Below the pieces are notes generated by a model. That model searched no databases. It had not been told where the DNA came from and worked only from the letters and a program-made list of their open reading frames with translations. The translations under genes and the position numbers were made by a program. From Ustulina deusta (lineage: Eukaryota; Ascomycota; Sordariomycetes; Xylariales; Xylariaceae): a stretch of 64,000 nt of DNA. This document shows positions 34,991-47,430 of the stretch, in pieces; the first letter of the stretch is position 1, and each line of letters begins with the position of its first letter. Where the stretch lies: contig JAJNNX010000003.1 of NCBI GenBank assembly GCA_023159155.1, forward strand, positions 1,674,001-1,738,000. Reading direction: 5' to 3'.

Positions 34991-36252
34991 TCATGACTCG
35001 CAGTCAGTGTACCCTGCGTCTCCGGGCTTCAGATTCCCGTATCTTCGGACCAAGTCCCGAATATCTCCAAGCATTCTAATGTTATTAGAAAGATGGCAAT
35101 TTAACTAGGATGTCATTAGAGGGGGCTTTCTTACTGCGCTCTTAACGTCTGATTATCCGAAAACAGAGCAGACACGTGCGTATTAAACCTCCTACCATCT
35201 ATTAGCGTTGTACTCTACGGACTGAATCTTCAATGACCCACAGCTTATACAAATCAAGTCGACCGTCGTAATCTTCCTCGGGCGCAGATATTTGAATATA
35301 ATCGTGGTAGGCATTCAAATACTCGACTCCAAATCGATTACAGGCTGGGCGCCACTGGCCGAATTCATCTGTAATGATACAAGGAATATTAGTCGCCCAA
35401 CTTGGTCGCAGAGCTAGTATTTTAGGACTCAAACGTACACTCGTTGTGAGCGTAGAAGCAACATGCGTCAAATATCAGTGATCCACTGGTGCTATCATCG
35501 ATTCCCGAATTGGCGTACCATAGGTCTCCATGTACGAGGCTGGGTTTAACCGACCGACCGTCGCTTTCCAATGGCCGGAGTAGGCGCGGTATAACTGTGT
35601 CAGACAAAATGGGCAATAATATGTCGAACTCCAGATCTTGACCTCTAGCTGCAAGCTCCAAGTCGAGAGCATACCTAAGATTTTTTGTGAAGAAAACCTC
35701 CCAGCTGGCTTCCCACTCTGTCATTTGAGGGAGGTTGCCGCTGTATGTGGTGATATGGTAGCCGAATTTCTTGTTCAGGGATTCGCTGCTCTGATGCAAA
35801 GCCGCTAGGAGAGCACAGAATTTGTGCGGATTGGGCATCGTCTCACTCATTTCGCGGAACTCACATAGGAAGAAATGAGTATCAGGTGTTGTCTCGTATG
35901 TGCCGTAAGCAATGGGCTTTGGAGCGAAACCGGGCTGCAACTTGTAAATCGAGCTCATAGACTCAAACTCGCTTCGTGTCATATTTCTTCCTACGTCGCC
36001 TGATGCGACCTTAATGAAGAATAACATAGGCCTGCCATCTACAAGTTGAACATCAATACGCCCAGTGTTTGCCTAAAAGCTGACGCCGTGCTCTTCGATA
36101 TGGCATCCATGAGGCAACACTATTGTCTTCAGTAACATATTCTCGCCGGCACCTCTAGCTTTTTAGGAGAAGCATTCACCTGCGGATACAGCTGGGTCTA
36201 GCTGGGTGTTACCACCACCAAATTCCAAGCCCTCCGCTCCGCTATAGTTCAT
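34991..36252 (-). pseudogene. Fructosamine-kinase-family gene with one in-frame stop
   Basis: Homologues phosphorylate fructosyl-lysine residues or relatives. Five exons join with perfect frame: 36252-36180, 36119-35439, 35368-35242, 35191-35135 and 35075-34991, 341 codons in all. Each junction restores a family-like string, for example CCFYAHNEYEFGQWRP and DLYKLRFNTHVSALF, and the end runs MLGDIRDLVRRYG. Conserved features include ASGDVG, LVHGDLWYAN (kinase catalytic loop) and FDACCFYAHNE. The only defect is TAG at 36075-36073, where HGVSF is followed by the stop and ANTGRIDVQL; relatives have Trp here, so TGG became TAG. On the plus strand this is CCA to CTA, a CpA to TpA change. Translation would stop at about 39 residues. 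An alternative splice from GTATCC inside exon 1 to the AG of this same TAG would skip the stop and lose about 18 residues; I rate it less likely. Confidence 0.78.
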
Positions 36253-37214
36253 GTCGAAGTGTATGTGAACAATTACAGAGATGAAAACTGTTTTAGGGTG
36301 TTACGGAACATAACTGCAGCAACATACCGCAACACTACCAAAAGTAGAACGTAGTCAAATCGGGCGCTTAACCTGTCTGCAGCTATTATATACATACCGT
36401 GACACGGGAGGGAGGGGGGGGCGTTTTAACCACAGCACAATTATTGAGCAGGCTCAAGGCCTACATAACGAACTGGCTTGGGCAGTCAGACGCTAGCCCG
36501 CCGCTGGATAGTTAGCTGCACCTGTTGGTATGTTGCAGATACCCTGGTCTGATTGATAGTGAATTAACCCCACGGATCCATGGAACGGTCTAGTCAGGGG
36601 GTGGCAACACAACCGAACAAAGAGAAAGTGGTTGAGTGAACAGATGTAAAATTTTCAACCAAAACCCCCTGTATATAAAAGAAGCTGGCTATCTTAGCTT
36701 TGTCGCCTTAATGTCATTGAGGTCTTATTAACTCTTCAAAATTATTCCCCAGGTGCTTAGTGAGGTATTCAGCGGCAACAATTCGCTAGCTACTAGTACT
36801 TCTTCCAGGCTCTTAAGAACTGGGGAGGTACTTGACCTAGCTGGAAGGGGTTGGTCGTAGACGAACACGGTAAGATCACCTTGTGGCGTGTTGCAACTGA
36901 TAGCACCAACATATACCTAGTAGCAAAGTAGAGAGGATGCGGGCATTTAAAGTATACACCACTCCTTTGTAGGTACTGCATACCTAGGTAGGCACTGTTA
37001 GGTAGGTGGCAGACGCCATTGTCGACACGTATCTGGGTTCGATAGGCGATACTCGGTATCATAGTACTTAGCTAGTACATGTAGGTATTATATTTTCCTC
37101 TTAATAGGGCATCATCCAAGGATTGGTCTGTGGACATGTAAGTATCCTCTCCAGCACAGCACAGCAGATGTAGCCATGTATTGGATTACCTATCATGAGG
37201 GTTTAATAGGCTGG
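36253..37214. other. Intergenic between two damaged genes
   Basis: No gene is seen. TAGGTA-type words recur around 36970-37012 and 37078-37090. A run of G occurs near 36410-36422. Confidence 0.55.
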
Positions 37215-37763
37215 CTAGGGCCGATTTTCATGCCCTGCAGTGGACACATCGAGAATCCGCTCCTGCATGCCCTCGACCAACACCACCTCGACACCTGCCT
37301 TTTTCATTCTCGCGATCCCGTCGTTCTCCGCAATATGTAAACGTGTTTGGCTCCCTGTTCCCAATGTAGACAGTATTAATCGCACCGTTGAGGCTCAGAA
37401 TCCTGTCCACGCATGTTCGATTGCCGCTTAGGCGTTCGTTGCATGACTCCATTGTCGTGTACAAGACCGTGTTTTTCGGCAGCACTTCACCTATTTTATC
37501 TTCTGAAATCCGTATTGCTCGGCAATCTTTATGAAGCAACAGTGCTCTGCATGTGTGTTTCCTGGGTCTCCAGGTCGATCTCCCGGGAGCTCCATTGAAT
37601 AGCCCGTGGACAGGACCTCGCCCTTGTCAGCGTCAACTAGGACAGCCCCAACGCAGAATTTAGTTGGCGCAGGAGGTAAGAGGCGGGCTTGCTCGAGGGC
37701 ATAATCCATCCAACCGTGACGGTCGCCCGCGTGAGTTGTATGAAGCGAGGTCTTTGAAGCCAT
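37215..37763 (-). pseudogene. CDA-type deaminase (RIB2/DRAP-deaminase-like) with two compensating frameshifts
   Basis: The intact parts match fungal deaminases that use a zinc HAE...C-x9-C centre. It starts at 37763 (MASKTSLHTT) with FCVGAVLVDADKGEVLSTGYS, then NTHAEHCCFIKIAEQYG. Continuing in that frame hits a stop after GFQKIK. A one-base shift near 37503-37509 (ancestral GGA-TT?-TCA) gives SEDKIGEVLPKNTVLYTTMESCNERLSGNRTC and DRILSLNGAINTVYIG. A second opposite shift near 37336-37343 recovers IAENDGIARMKKAGVEVVLV and the end AGHENRP, stop at 37217-37215. No GT-AG introns explain either shift. The family's conserved Pro before the first zinc Cys is Ser here. Either a pseudogene or two sequencing errors (both sites are short T/A-rich runs). 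It lies 0.48 kb from, and divergent to, the NLR gene. Confidence 0.72.
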
Positions 37764-38243
37764 GCTGGAATTGCTTTGGTTGCGAGTGCGCGATGGCTGA
37801 AATGGAATCGCGAAAAGTACGACGGCGTAAGTCCCATGGGCTTGCGCCTAAGTATGCCGTTCGAAGCACTGAGGGTTTATAAAAAGATAAACCAACCCGG
37901 TAGCGCTTAGGGATACCACTTGATTCGCCAAGTACCAAGGATTTGTGATTTTGGGTTCTATAGGCTCGGTAAGTATTATTACCCCTGCAACTGTGTTAGT
38001 GCATCTGCAGGCTGATGTCGACAACGGGAGAGCGACGAGACGGTGTGCCACACCAGGTCATTTCCAAGATATATATACTGAATCTAAGGTCTATCAGTTA
38101 TATGCTCCAGCCATTCGAACTCCTTACTTAATGGCGAGCATCGATCTAGTCGCTCATAAGACGTTTAGAGCACAACCCTGTGCGTAGCCGTGACACACAG
38201 CAATGGTGTCGTATTAGCTTTCAGACCTTCCCCAGTATCCAGT
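37764..38243. other. Divergent spacer, deaminase to NLR
   Basis: These 480 bp would carry both promoters. No in-frame ATG for the NLR occurs upstream of 38244 before a stop (TAG at 38166-38168). Confidence 0.55.
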
Positions 38244-41200
38244 ATGGTACGTATTTTGAGGAGTCGTCGCTTTTATGATATGCGTCATTCTTCGTCCCGC
38301 TAAATCTAACGGTGCCCTAGACATTCAGAGGTCTACTTCGCAAAGATTTGGACTTGATAGGGGAGAATGATCTTTCCATTCGACGCAAGACGGGTAGACT
38401 TACCACCGAAGGGAGCTTGAAACCGTGGGATTCATCCGTCGGTGACATCCTCAATGACCCGGTAGGGCCACTTGGACTCAATTTGTTGTATTCTCCACCC
38501 GAGCCTATTCTTGACATTGTGTTCGTACATGGTCTTGGTGGAGGATCCAGGAAAACATGGAGCAAAACCGAGTTATTGAGCCATTTTTGGCCACAAGAGT
38601 GGCTTCCCAAAGATGATACATTCGAGAGAGTTAGAATCCAGAGCTTCGGATATAATTCTGACTGGGCTAAAAGCAAGGACAATTGTCTGAATCTGCATCA
38701 CTTCGGAAAAGGCCTCTTGGCCCATCTAGCCACTTCGCCGCCACTACTCAGCTCCGATACACCCATTATACTCGTAGGACACAGCATGGGAGGACTAGTC
38801 ATAAAGAAGGCATATATACTCGCACGGCAAGATACCACGTACGAAAGACTATCGGATCGAATCTACTCGATGTATTTTCTCGCTACACCGCACAAAGGAT
38901 CCGATTCAGCTCGTCTGCTTAAGAATATCTTACTAGTAGCCGCTTTGTCACGCGATTATGTTGGCGATCTTGAAAAGGGCTCCGCAGCTTTGCGATCTAT
39001 CAACAACGAATTTCGACAGTATTCTCGTGAGGTGTCATTATGGTCCTTCTACGAAACGGAAAAACTCAATATCAGAGTCTTCAACGTGCTGATCGTGGAC
39101 CCTGATTCGGCCACACTAGGCTATCCTGAGGAGAAGCAGATACCCATGAATGCCGATCATCGCTCAATATGCAAATTTACAGCTCCCTCCGACCCAAACT
39201 ATATAGTCTTTCGAGACGCACTCGCTGTCACCGTCAACGCGGTGAGAGGATTAAGTATGGCAAATTCCTGTGTCTCGCCGAGCACCAAAGCTTATCTCAT
39301 AAGTAGCTTCGAAAATAAATGCCCAGTTGTCGGATGACCACCTTGGGGAGCTGCGTAATGATCTCGCCGCCCACTTGTCGGTGGAGGAGGACCTGAACAA
39401 CCTCAACGACGCCCGTCTTCCCGGAACCTGTGAGTGGGTTCTGAGCAAAAGAAGTTTTCTAGACTGGAGGGATTCTAATTCCATTTCTCCTCCTATTCTC
39501 TGGCTCGCTGGGAAGCCTGCCTCGGGAAAATCGACGCTTGCAGGGTACATCGTGGAGCATCTACGAGACCTTACTGATAATTGCAGCTACTTCTTTTTCA
39601 AGCATAGCGATAAGTCCAAACAAAGATTGGGGGCTTGCCTTCGATCCATCGCTTTTCAGATGGCGAGAGGGAGCACTCAGATCCGACAGAAAATCTTGCA
39701 ATTACGCAAAAACGGCGTCCAACTTGATTCCGATAACCCAAGAGCGATATGGCGGTCGGTCTTCCTATCTGGTATCTTCCAAGTCACCTTTCCCAGACAC
39801 TATTGGGTCATCGACGGCTTGGATGAATGCCTGGATATCGAAAGCTTTTTTGAGCCGATGCTCGGCAAACTTAGTAGCGAAATACCCTTATGCATTCTAA
39901 TAACTAGCAGAGAGACAGCTGAGCTGAAGAGTCACTTTTTGGAACTTGGTCGTGACCGAGTTACAACTGAAGCAATTGTAATAGGCGACACACAACTAGA
40001 CATAAGATTACTAGTAGAGACAAAAGCCAAAGCACTTCCCGTCAGAGACTCTAATCAGCGGGCTTCGTTAATCACCAAAATTCTGGAGAAATCTATGGGC
40101 TCCTTCTTATGGACTTCATTGGTTCTAAAAGAGCTAATAGCGACTTATAGCGAGGAAGATATCAAAGAGATTCTTGAAGAAGTGCCGCGAGATATGGAGC
40201 TTCTCTACGAGAGAATATTGGATACAATGTCACGAGTAATTCGCGGTAAAGACTTCATGCGTGCAATCCTCATTTGGACTGTTTGTGCGCGAAGGCCGTT
40301 AACCGTATCAGAACTTGAGACCGCTCTCAACATCCATATCCGGGATACGTTCCCCCAACTCGAGCACAGTATAACGGCATTATGCGGACAACTTGTTGTT
40401 ATCGACAAGCTCGATAAGGTGCAAATCGTTCACGAAACCGCGAAGGAATATCTTCTTCACGGTACAAACTCAGAGTTCGCAGTTGATTTAACTAGCGGAC
40501 ATACGAATCTGGCGCGAGTCTGCCTTACGTATCTTCTCAGTGAGGAGATGAAACCTCCTCGCACTGGCCGACGTTCACGCGGTACAGACTTCATAGCAAG
40601 AAGATCCGCATTTTCATTCTATGCATATCATTCTGTTTTCTGGCATGTCTCCAAAGCTGATCCCAGAAATATTGAGGTATATTCTCTGATTAGCCGACTA
40701 TTGAGCTGTAATATTCTGTGTTGGATAGAAGCCATTGGGCTGAAGAGCGACCTAATGCCACTTACACGGGCCTCAAAGCATCTCAAGACTTACTACAACA
40801 AGTGTACCGCGGAGCGTTCACCTCTCTCTCGAGAAATGAGTTCCATCAAGGGATGGGCTTTTGACCTAATGCGAATAGCAGCGAAATTTTCTCGGGTATT
40901 AATCACATATCCAGCTGCGATCTACTCACTCATCCTTCCCCTCTGTCCTCGCGAGACGGCAATTCATCAGATCGGGACTACCGGCCGCAGACTCTCAGTT
41001 GCCGGGCTATCGAATCTCTACTGGGACGATCGATTGACATCAATTGAGTACCACCATGGTCAAGCAAGTGTAGTATGCCACGGAGATGATTTTTTTGCTG
41101 TGGGGTTGACAGATGGTTCAATCTACCTCTACCATTCGAATTCATGCCAAGAATATAAGGTTCTTGAGCACGGAGAAGCCATCAAACTTTTGCATGCCAG

Positions 41201-43067
41201 GCAAAAAACTGATCTATTGGCATCTTGTGGGGCGAAATCCATCCGCGTCTGGAACATTTGTACTGGCAGCATTGTCTTCAGCTTCCAAGCCCCCCCTCGA
41301 CCGAACGCTATGATATTTGACGGTGGTACATTGCTTGTTGCATCTGCGACGAACAGAATAATGTCCTGGGATATAGATAGCGACGGCCTCTCTCAATTGG
41401 ACAGGCCTTGGAATAACTTAAGCGGCGATCTACGGCGACAACCTTGCGCAATAACGCTGTCCATGAGCCACCGAATGTTGGCCGCAGCGTATACTGTCAT
41501 GCCTATCATTCTCTGGGATCTAGATGAAGACTCCTACTATGGCACTTGTGGCAGAAAGATGCCCGATGGCGAAACGTGCACGCATATGGTCACTTCCATG
41601 ATTTTCAATCCAATTTCGACGATTGAACTGATAGCTGTATCATATCTGGACGGGGAATTAGCCTTACTTGACCCATTTCGTGATCTTGAGTTAGCTAGGT
41701 TACGTGCTAATTGTCATACTTTGGCTGCAAGCCCCGACGGTCGACTCCTAGCTGGCGGCGCTGGGTCAGGGCTTGTACACATATATGAATTTGAGACATT
41801 GAAGTTACTTTATCGAGTCAAAGCAGCGGAGCTATTCGTCAAGCAGCTTGAATTCAGCCGAGATGGACTGCAACTTTTGGATATTCGGGGACCCCAATGC
41901 AATGTATGGGAGCCTGCGGTATTGCTGAGCGACTATGGAGGCGACGATAGCAGTGATGGGACAACTGATTCTGTCATCGAAATGGCTACAACGAGATCCC
42001 GAGTTAAAATCAGTGCCATTGCCGTTAATGCTAAGGAAGATGCAGCCTTCTGCGGGAGGAATGACGGATCCGTTGCACTCTTTAGCCTAAAGACTGCGTC
42101 ACTGATACGGGAGATTTACCAGCACAAATCACCAGTGAGGTTTCTAATATGGTGGGGAAAGCAGCAGTCTATAATGAGCTTTGATGCTTCCAACATGATC
42201 ATGGCAAAAAAAGTCCAGCAATCAAAAAATACCGATGCACTCTCGGACACAACATTTCACTCTCGCTTGAAATCCAGCACCTCAATTATTCAGGCACTCC
42301 AAAACGAGGCTACCGGGAATTTTATTGTCAGTACTCGCGAATCAGATCATTTCTGGAGCATTGATGGCCACGAACGGGCAGTTCACCAATATGACAGCCT
42401 TCCAGGCATTCGGATGTGGGCTCAACATCCGCAGTCTCCTGAACATGTAATTTGTGTAGACGGGGAAACTGTGCGCATTTTTACGTGGAATGATTGGACA
42501 CAGGCTGCGAATTTCCCGATAAACATCAATTGGGCAAGCCTGCAGTTGAAGAGAGTTAGAACACATGTGTCCAAGCTCAAAACGCAAACCGTACTAATAG
42601 AGCTCTCCGAGCTCAATGGATCCGCCAGGACTTCTGGCCTCCACCTAATCGACATCAGCAAGCTACCCTACCGAGATACTAGTCCGCCTAGCGAGGAAAT
42701 TCCAGCGAAAACCGAAAGTCTGACGCCGGTATTTGGACCTCAAATATCGGCTTTGGGAGCTAGTGTAGCCCATGTTATTCAACTCGATACCCATGGTCGT
42801 ATTCTATTCCTTGATAACCAATCATGGGTCGCATCCGTAAATTTGGACGCCCTGAGCAAAGACGCTCTATCTTACTCCAGGCACTTTTTCGTGCCTCCCG
42901 AGTGGCTGTCAGGATCGAGGTCGATGATAATTACCGTTTCCCAAAGAGAAATTATTGTTGCGCGAAATGAGGATCTCGTCGTCATTAAAGGAGGGTTGGA
43001 CTTCGCAGAGAAGGTTGATATTGATATCCATGACCCCAAGGTAGCAAAGCTGCCCACGCTAAAGTAG
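38244..43067 (+). CDS. Fungal NLR: SERAC1-like hydrolase, NACHT, WD40-like propeller
   Basis: A STAND-type receptor candidate of 1,554 residues. The frame at 38321 has no ATG of its own before residue about 190; an AG acceptor at 38320 (CCCTAG) and an upstream ATG directly followed by GTACGT suggest a three-base first exon (38244-38246) and a 74-nt intron; this start is tentative. Exon 2 is 38321-39241, intron 85 nt, exon 3 is 39327-43067 (phase 0). The alpha/beta-hydrolase part has VFVHGLGGG and GHSMGG (154-159, Ser156). NACHT has Walker A GKPASGKST (370-378) and Walker B-like HYWVIDGLDEC (about 468-478). From about residue 870 on there are diverged WD40-like blades (SIRVWNICTG, PIILWDLDED, VHIYEFETL). 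Such proteins act in fungal non-self recognition or programmed cell death. No frameshift or stop was found, unlike the two genes to its left. Confidence 0.85.
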
Positions 43068-45460
43068 CCTTCATTCGGTACGGTCCGAATATTGGGTATC
43101 TCCCATCATGGGAGTTAACACGACGAGGGTTGACCACGTTGAGCCGGACTCTCGGCTGAGGAGGTCTATTGACTGTAGAGCAATAAATTTAATTGGCAAT
43201 TCTTGAAGTCTTACGCCGTTTGGATAACTGGATAGCGGAAATATGCATGGCAAAGTAGAAAAGGTATGTTTAATTGTTGGACACACTTGGCAAACTATAC
43301 TGTTTCATCACTCTGAGCTACTTAGGCTGCTCGCTACTGCTTGCCGACAATCTGGGTCAGATATGGATTGTCCAAAACTGAATAGAGAGACCTGTATGCA
43401 GCTAGGTAGGGCATAGTCACTTGGCAGACTGTGTGACTTGGTTTTTATTACCTGGGAACTTCACTGTTATAAAGACAGTTAAAGAAAGTGCCTGGGTTTA
43501 AAACTACAGTGTTATAAGAGTTGGGTGTACCCTTTATCGACGTCAAATTTGTGAAGACAAGCCATTTTATACGGGTTTTGCTAGTTAATTGTTGGCCGCT
43601 GTCACTTAATGAGTGAGCAGTTCAGTGGCATTTCATTAGACTTACAAGAGGAAAATCCCATTAACGCCTTTTTCCAAGCCTCTAGGGCACCCTTTCGGTT
43701 TGTGACATTTGGTATCGCATATTGGAATGGAGTAGGTTGAGTGTAAGTGGTGAAGAGGGGGTTGCATAGACATTTTGTGGCCGTGCGAGTCTACCTAGGT
43801 ATATGGTCAAAACCATAACTTCAGCGAAGTCTCCTAGTATAGAACATCGCTACCTACTCTTTCTCTCAGCTAGCCGAGTGCGCGACATTTTAATTGTCTA
43901 GTTCCCCAATTGAAAAGTCCAGCAATTGTACTTGGAAGTGTAGGTTCCGCGTATCTCGTTGTCTAAAGCCGAGGTGAGTATCCCCGCATTTGAACTTACG
44001 CACATTGTCCACTTCGATATCGACCAATCGGCATTCTGCCTCCCTTTCTAGAAAGCCTTATCGAAAAAAGATGACACCCATCGGTAGACGGAGGCTTGGG
44101 ACGTTCTCACCTCCAAGAAGGCCAAATTTGGCTTCAACGTCACAACCAGATTCGTGGAAGTGGCTCCTAGATGGAGGAGTTGAACTACCTAGCCTAGGAA
44201 ATGGGAGAATAAGGAAAGTGGGAAAAGTCGGATAAAATCTCGATGTAGGGGCGTTGTACCTATTGTTCGAAACTGCGGACATGTTACAATGTTTTGCCAG
44301 CGCTTATCTGACCAAGATGAAGGTTACATCATCGCAGACCTACGCTAAGTCAATTTTGGAGCTGACAAGAGTACCTATATATAGTACCGCGTAGTTGAGT
44401 CTTGACGTCATTAATTATCTCGGCCCTTTTTTGTCGCCTCTTTTCTGAGTCTGCATAAAACTATTTGCAACTTGCGCACAATACCACCTGTGCTATTGTG
44501 TACTTCGTCATAGTGCTTTAGTTTGTTACGGTGCGTACGCCTCTCGCCCGAGGACTCCGGCTATATTGGGTTTGTATTGATTGGTGTCGCGGACTTATTT
44601 CTGCAAGGCAGTTGGCATCATGGCAGTCATCATGCTCTCTATCATATGGAGAGATCGAAATCGATCTCACTTGAGCTGATACGATACGATAGAATTGACC
44701 GACTCTGTCGATCATGAAGATCTGGGCCATTTAGGACAAAAGTTTTTTGAGTTGAAGAGGTCTAGAAGGCTACGATGTAAAGAGGTAGGATATAAGTATA
44801 TCGGCACCCATAATTCTTGAACGGCCTGGGAGTCTGATGATAAGATGGCCTAGGCCAGTTTAAGTGATCTGTCTAGGAACATGACTAGGGATGAATACTT
44901 CGTAAGCGGATCTCAGGTTCCTGGTTTTGATACCTAGCCAACAATCTCTTTGATAAAACGTATATCAGCAGTTAGCTTACGCACCTAATTTGATAGGATG
45001 TGTATGAAGAACGATTCCAGCCTACCACTGCTACTGTGGTAATCGTGGGAATGTGGACGTTGGTTCCACGCTGTCATCCTTTGCTGGACCCATATTGCGT
45101 GCTTTGTGGGGTTATACACAGATGATCCCTGATCTATCTGTCAGTGTCGTTACGCTGCACGTTGACAGGTGACGATAATTTTTCTCGCGCAACGGTACCC
45201 GGGCACTCTCGTCATTGCGGCCCTAGAGATTATATCATAGCACTGCCACGTCGACTAGTGCCTGGGACTAGTCTCTCCGCTTATTTTATGACTTTGTCAC
45301 GGCTGGCTTATAAGTCGCAACAGTAACCCAGTGTGCGATGCAGCAAAGGTTTTGTACGTAGTATTTCCCCTATAGTTTAATAGAACATAAAAGAAGATTA
45401 CTCACCTTCTTAACTTCCCTCGATACCACGTGTATTCTATCTTTACTCCCTGTCGTCAAC
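43068..45460. other. 2.4-kb intergenic region
   Basis: No gene is supported. Short frames near 43990-44235 and 44518-44730 lack motifs. A leader-like segment precedes the phosphatase ATG at 45461. Confidence 0.55.
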
Positions 45461-46366
45461 ATGCATGCCACTGACACACCACCGTCTGTTCCTGAGGTAA
45501 AGGACCTCACCAGCCTCGCCAAGGAGCCGGGCAATAGGAAGAGGAAGGTCATCTGCTTTTCGGATTTCGACGGAACTATTTTCATGCAAGACACCGGCCA
45601 CATTCTCGTTGACAGCCACGGATGTGGCCCTGAGGCGCGGTTGGCACTTGACGAACAGATCAAGAACGGCGAACGCTCATTTCGTGAGGTATCGGAAGAG
45701 ATGTGGGGATCCCTACACATACCGTTCGACGATGGCTTCAAAGTCATGGAGAAGGCGCTCGAGATAGACCCAGACTTCCAAAAGTTCCACGGATACTGCA
45801 TCAGTAACAACATCCCATTTAACGTCATCTCAGCCGGCCTGAAGCCAGTCCTTAGACGAGTACTCGACACCTTCCTCGGCGAAGAACGGTCCGCCCACAT
45901 CAACATCGTTGCCAACGACGCGCAGATCGCGGCCGACGGGTCGGAGTGGAAGCCAATCTGGCGACACAACACCGAGCTGGGCCACGATAAGGCACTCTCG
46001 GTGCAAGAGGCGCGAAAACAGGCCGAGCTGCTATGTGACAACGGCACAATCCCGCTCATCGTTTTCATCGGTGACGGCGTGTCGGACCTCCCCGCGGCAC
46101 GAGAAGCCGACGTGCTGTTCGCCCGCCGTGGCCTGCGGCTCGAGGAGTACTGTATTGAGAACAACATTGCGTACACACCCTTCGACACGTTCGCGGACGT
46201 TCAACGCGAGATCGAGCGGATCCGCCAAGAAGACGAGGAGAAGACTGCCGGCAACGGCCGCCCGGCGCTCTTCAACCCACGGGCTAACCTCTGGCGTCGC
46301 GTGTCGAGCAAGAATGGGGTGCCGCTTTACGCCGCCAACGCGTCTGTTGCGCATGCGATTGCCTAA
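45461..46366 (+). CDS. HAD-superfamily phosphatase (MtnX-like / yeast YNL010W-like)
   Basis: A predicted cytosolic Mg2+-dependent phosphatase of 301 residues, intronless. Motif I SDFDGTI has the nucleophile Asp35 and acid/base Asp37; NVISAG near residue 126-131 fits motif II (Ser); a Lys in the HDKALSVQEA region may serve as motif III; GDGVSD (204-209) with DLPAAREADVLFAR is motif IV. The order and length fit the 2,3-diketo-5-methylthiopentyl-1-phosphate phosphatase-like group, whose fungal members (YNL010W type) have poorly defined substrates. A Lys/Arg-rich start and a C-terminal basic segment are extensions beyond the catalytic core. The coding sequence is GC-rich. The last residues read HAIA. 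There is no partner gene nearby. Confidence 0.88.
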   Translation: MHATDTPPSVPEVKDLTSLAKEPGNRKRKVICFSDFDGTIFMQDTGHILVDSHGCGPEARLALDEQIKNGERSFREVSEEMWGSLHIPFDDGFKVMEKALEIDPDFQKFHGYCISNNIPFNVISAGLKPVLRRVLDTFLGEERSAHINIVANDAQIAADGSEWKPIWRHNTELGHDKALSVQEARKQAELLCDNGTIPLIVFIGDGVSDLPAAREADVLFARRGLRLEEYCIENNIAYTPFDTFADVQREIERIRQEDEEKTAGNGRPALFNPRANLWRRVSSKNGVPLYAANASVAHAIA

Positions 46367-47410
46367 GCTGCATCGCGAAGAACAATTGCATTTCGACTCT
46401 TGTCTGCATGGAACTGGCGTTCTGGTTTTGATCTGTTTCATGGGTGATGAGCATTTAGTTAGTATATAGATGATGGCTAAACGGACAAGGCATCTACCCA
46501 TTATCTAGACCGGGCACTGCAGATAGAAAGGGGTACCTGGCTTAGAAGATACCTATTAAACCGGGCTGGCCGGGTAGTATTATTCAGTGACAGTATACCG
46601 AAATAAACGACGAATAAGAATTCTAATCGCGTCTTGGCGGATGAAAGCAAGCAAGCCAATCTCATCCTGGTGACGATCTAAACGCAGCCGCGAGAGCCGG
46701 GTTTGCCGGGCTTGCCGGGAGCCACACCACCGGAAATTTCGGATGCAATCTACGGAGTTGTATCTTGTATGTAGGCAGGCAGGGGTAGAAGGTATACCTA
46801 CGCTCCCTACGCTGCTGATTAGACTAGCTGTATGCTGCGTGACTAGGTACTTACTATTAGCTAGATAGTGCACAGTAGATGAGAACACTAGAGGTTACGT
46901 CAATACATATTCCAGCGTGTTTCCTGGCACAATTCGGGTTATGCGGCGAGAAGAGGAGAGCGCGGTAGTTGTCATGGTCATGGCGGTAGCTATAATAATA
47001 GCCCGGTGCCGTCTGGCGAAACCTAGACCAGAACCACACGCATGAGACTGAGAGTCGGCATACCCGTAGTGCAAGAAGGCCGGACTGATAGCGTTGTCGG
47101 CTGTTAATCTGAGTCCTACTTCTGTAACCAACATACGATCAGATACGATGAACAGCTTGCGATGGATAGGTAGTGTCAGCTCTGCATGCGACAGGGGTCA
47201 AAGCCACATCCTGAGCAATAACATGTTGGGGAATGCGGTTTGAAAAAGACGGCTCCTATTTGCGGGGAGACTGAAACGGGCGTATCTACTGTCTGATGTT
47301 TGGTGCCGTACTGGTGTCGGTGTGGTAGGACGAGGAGGGGGACAGGTCTCATTCTTCCTCGGGGATGTCTCCCTTCAGATGGGACCATGGACAACATCAT
47401 TAGCTATTAA

Positions 47411-47430
47411 TACCTACCTATAGATAGGTA
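47411..47430. repeat. TACCTA/TAGGTA palindrome
   Basis: A near-perfect inverted repeat around the centre CTATAG. It is one of many TACCTA/TAGGTA words scattered through the intergenic DNA of this window. Confidence 0.7.

Noticed and set aside
45370..46188. 272-codon minus-strand frame over the HAD phosphatase
   Set aside because: Antisense shadow; the plus strand has all HAD motifs.
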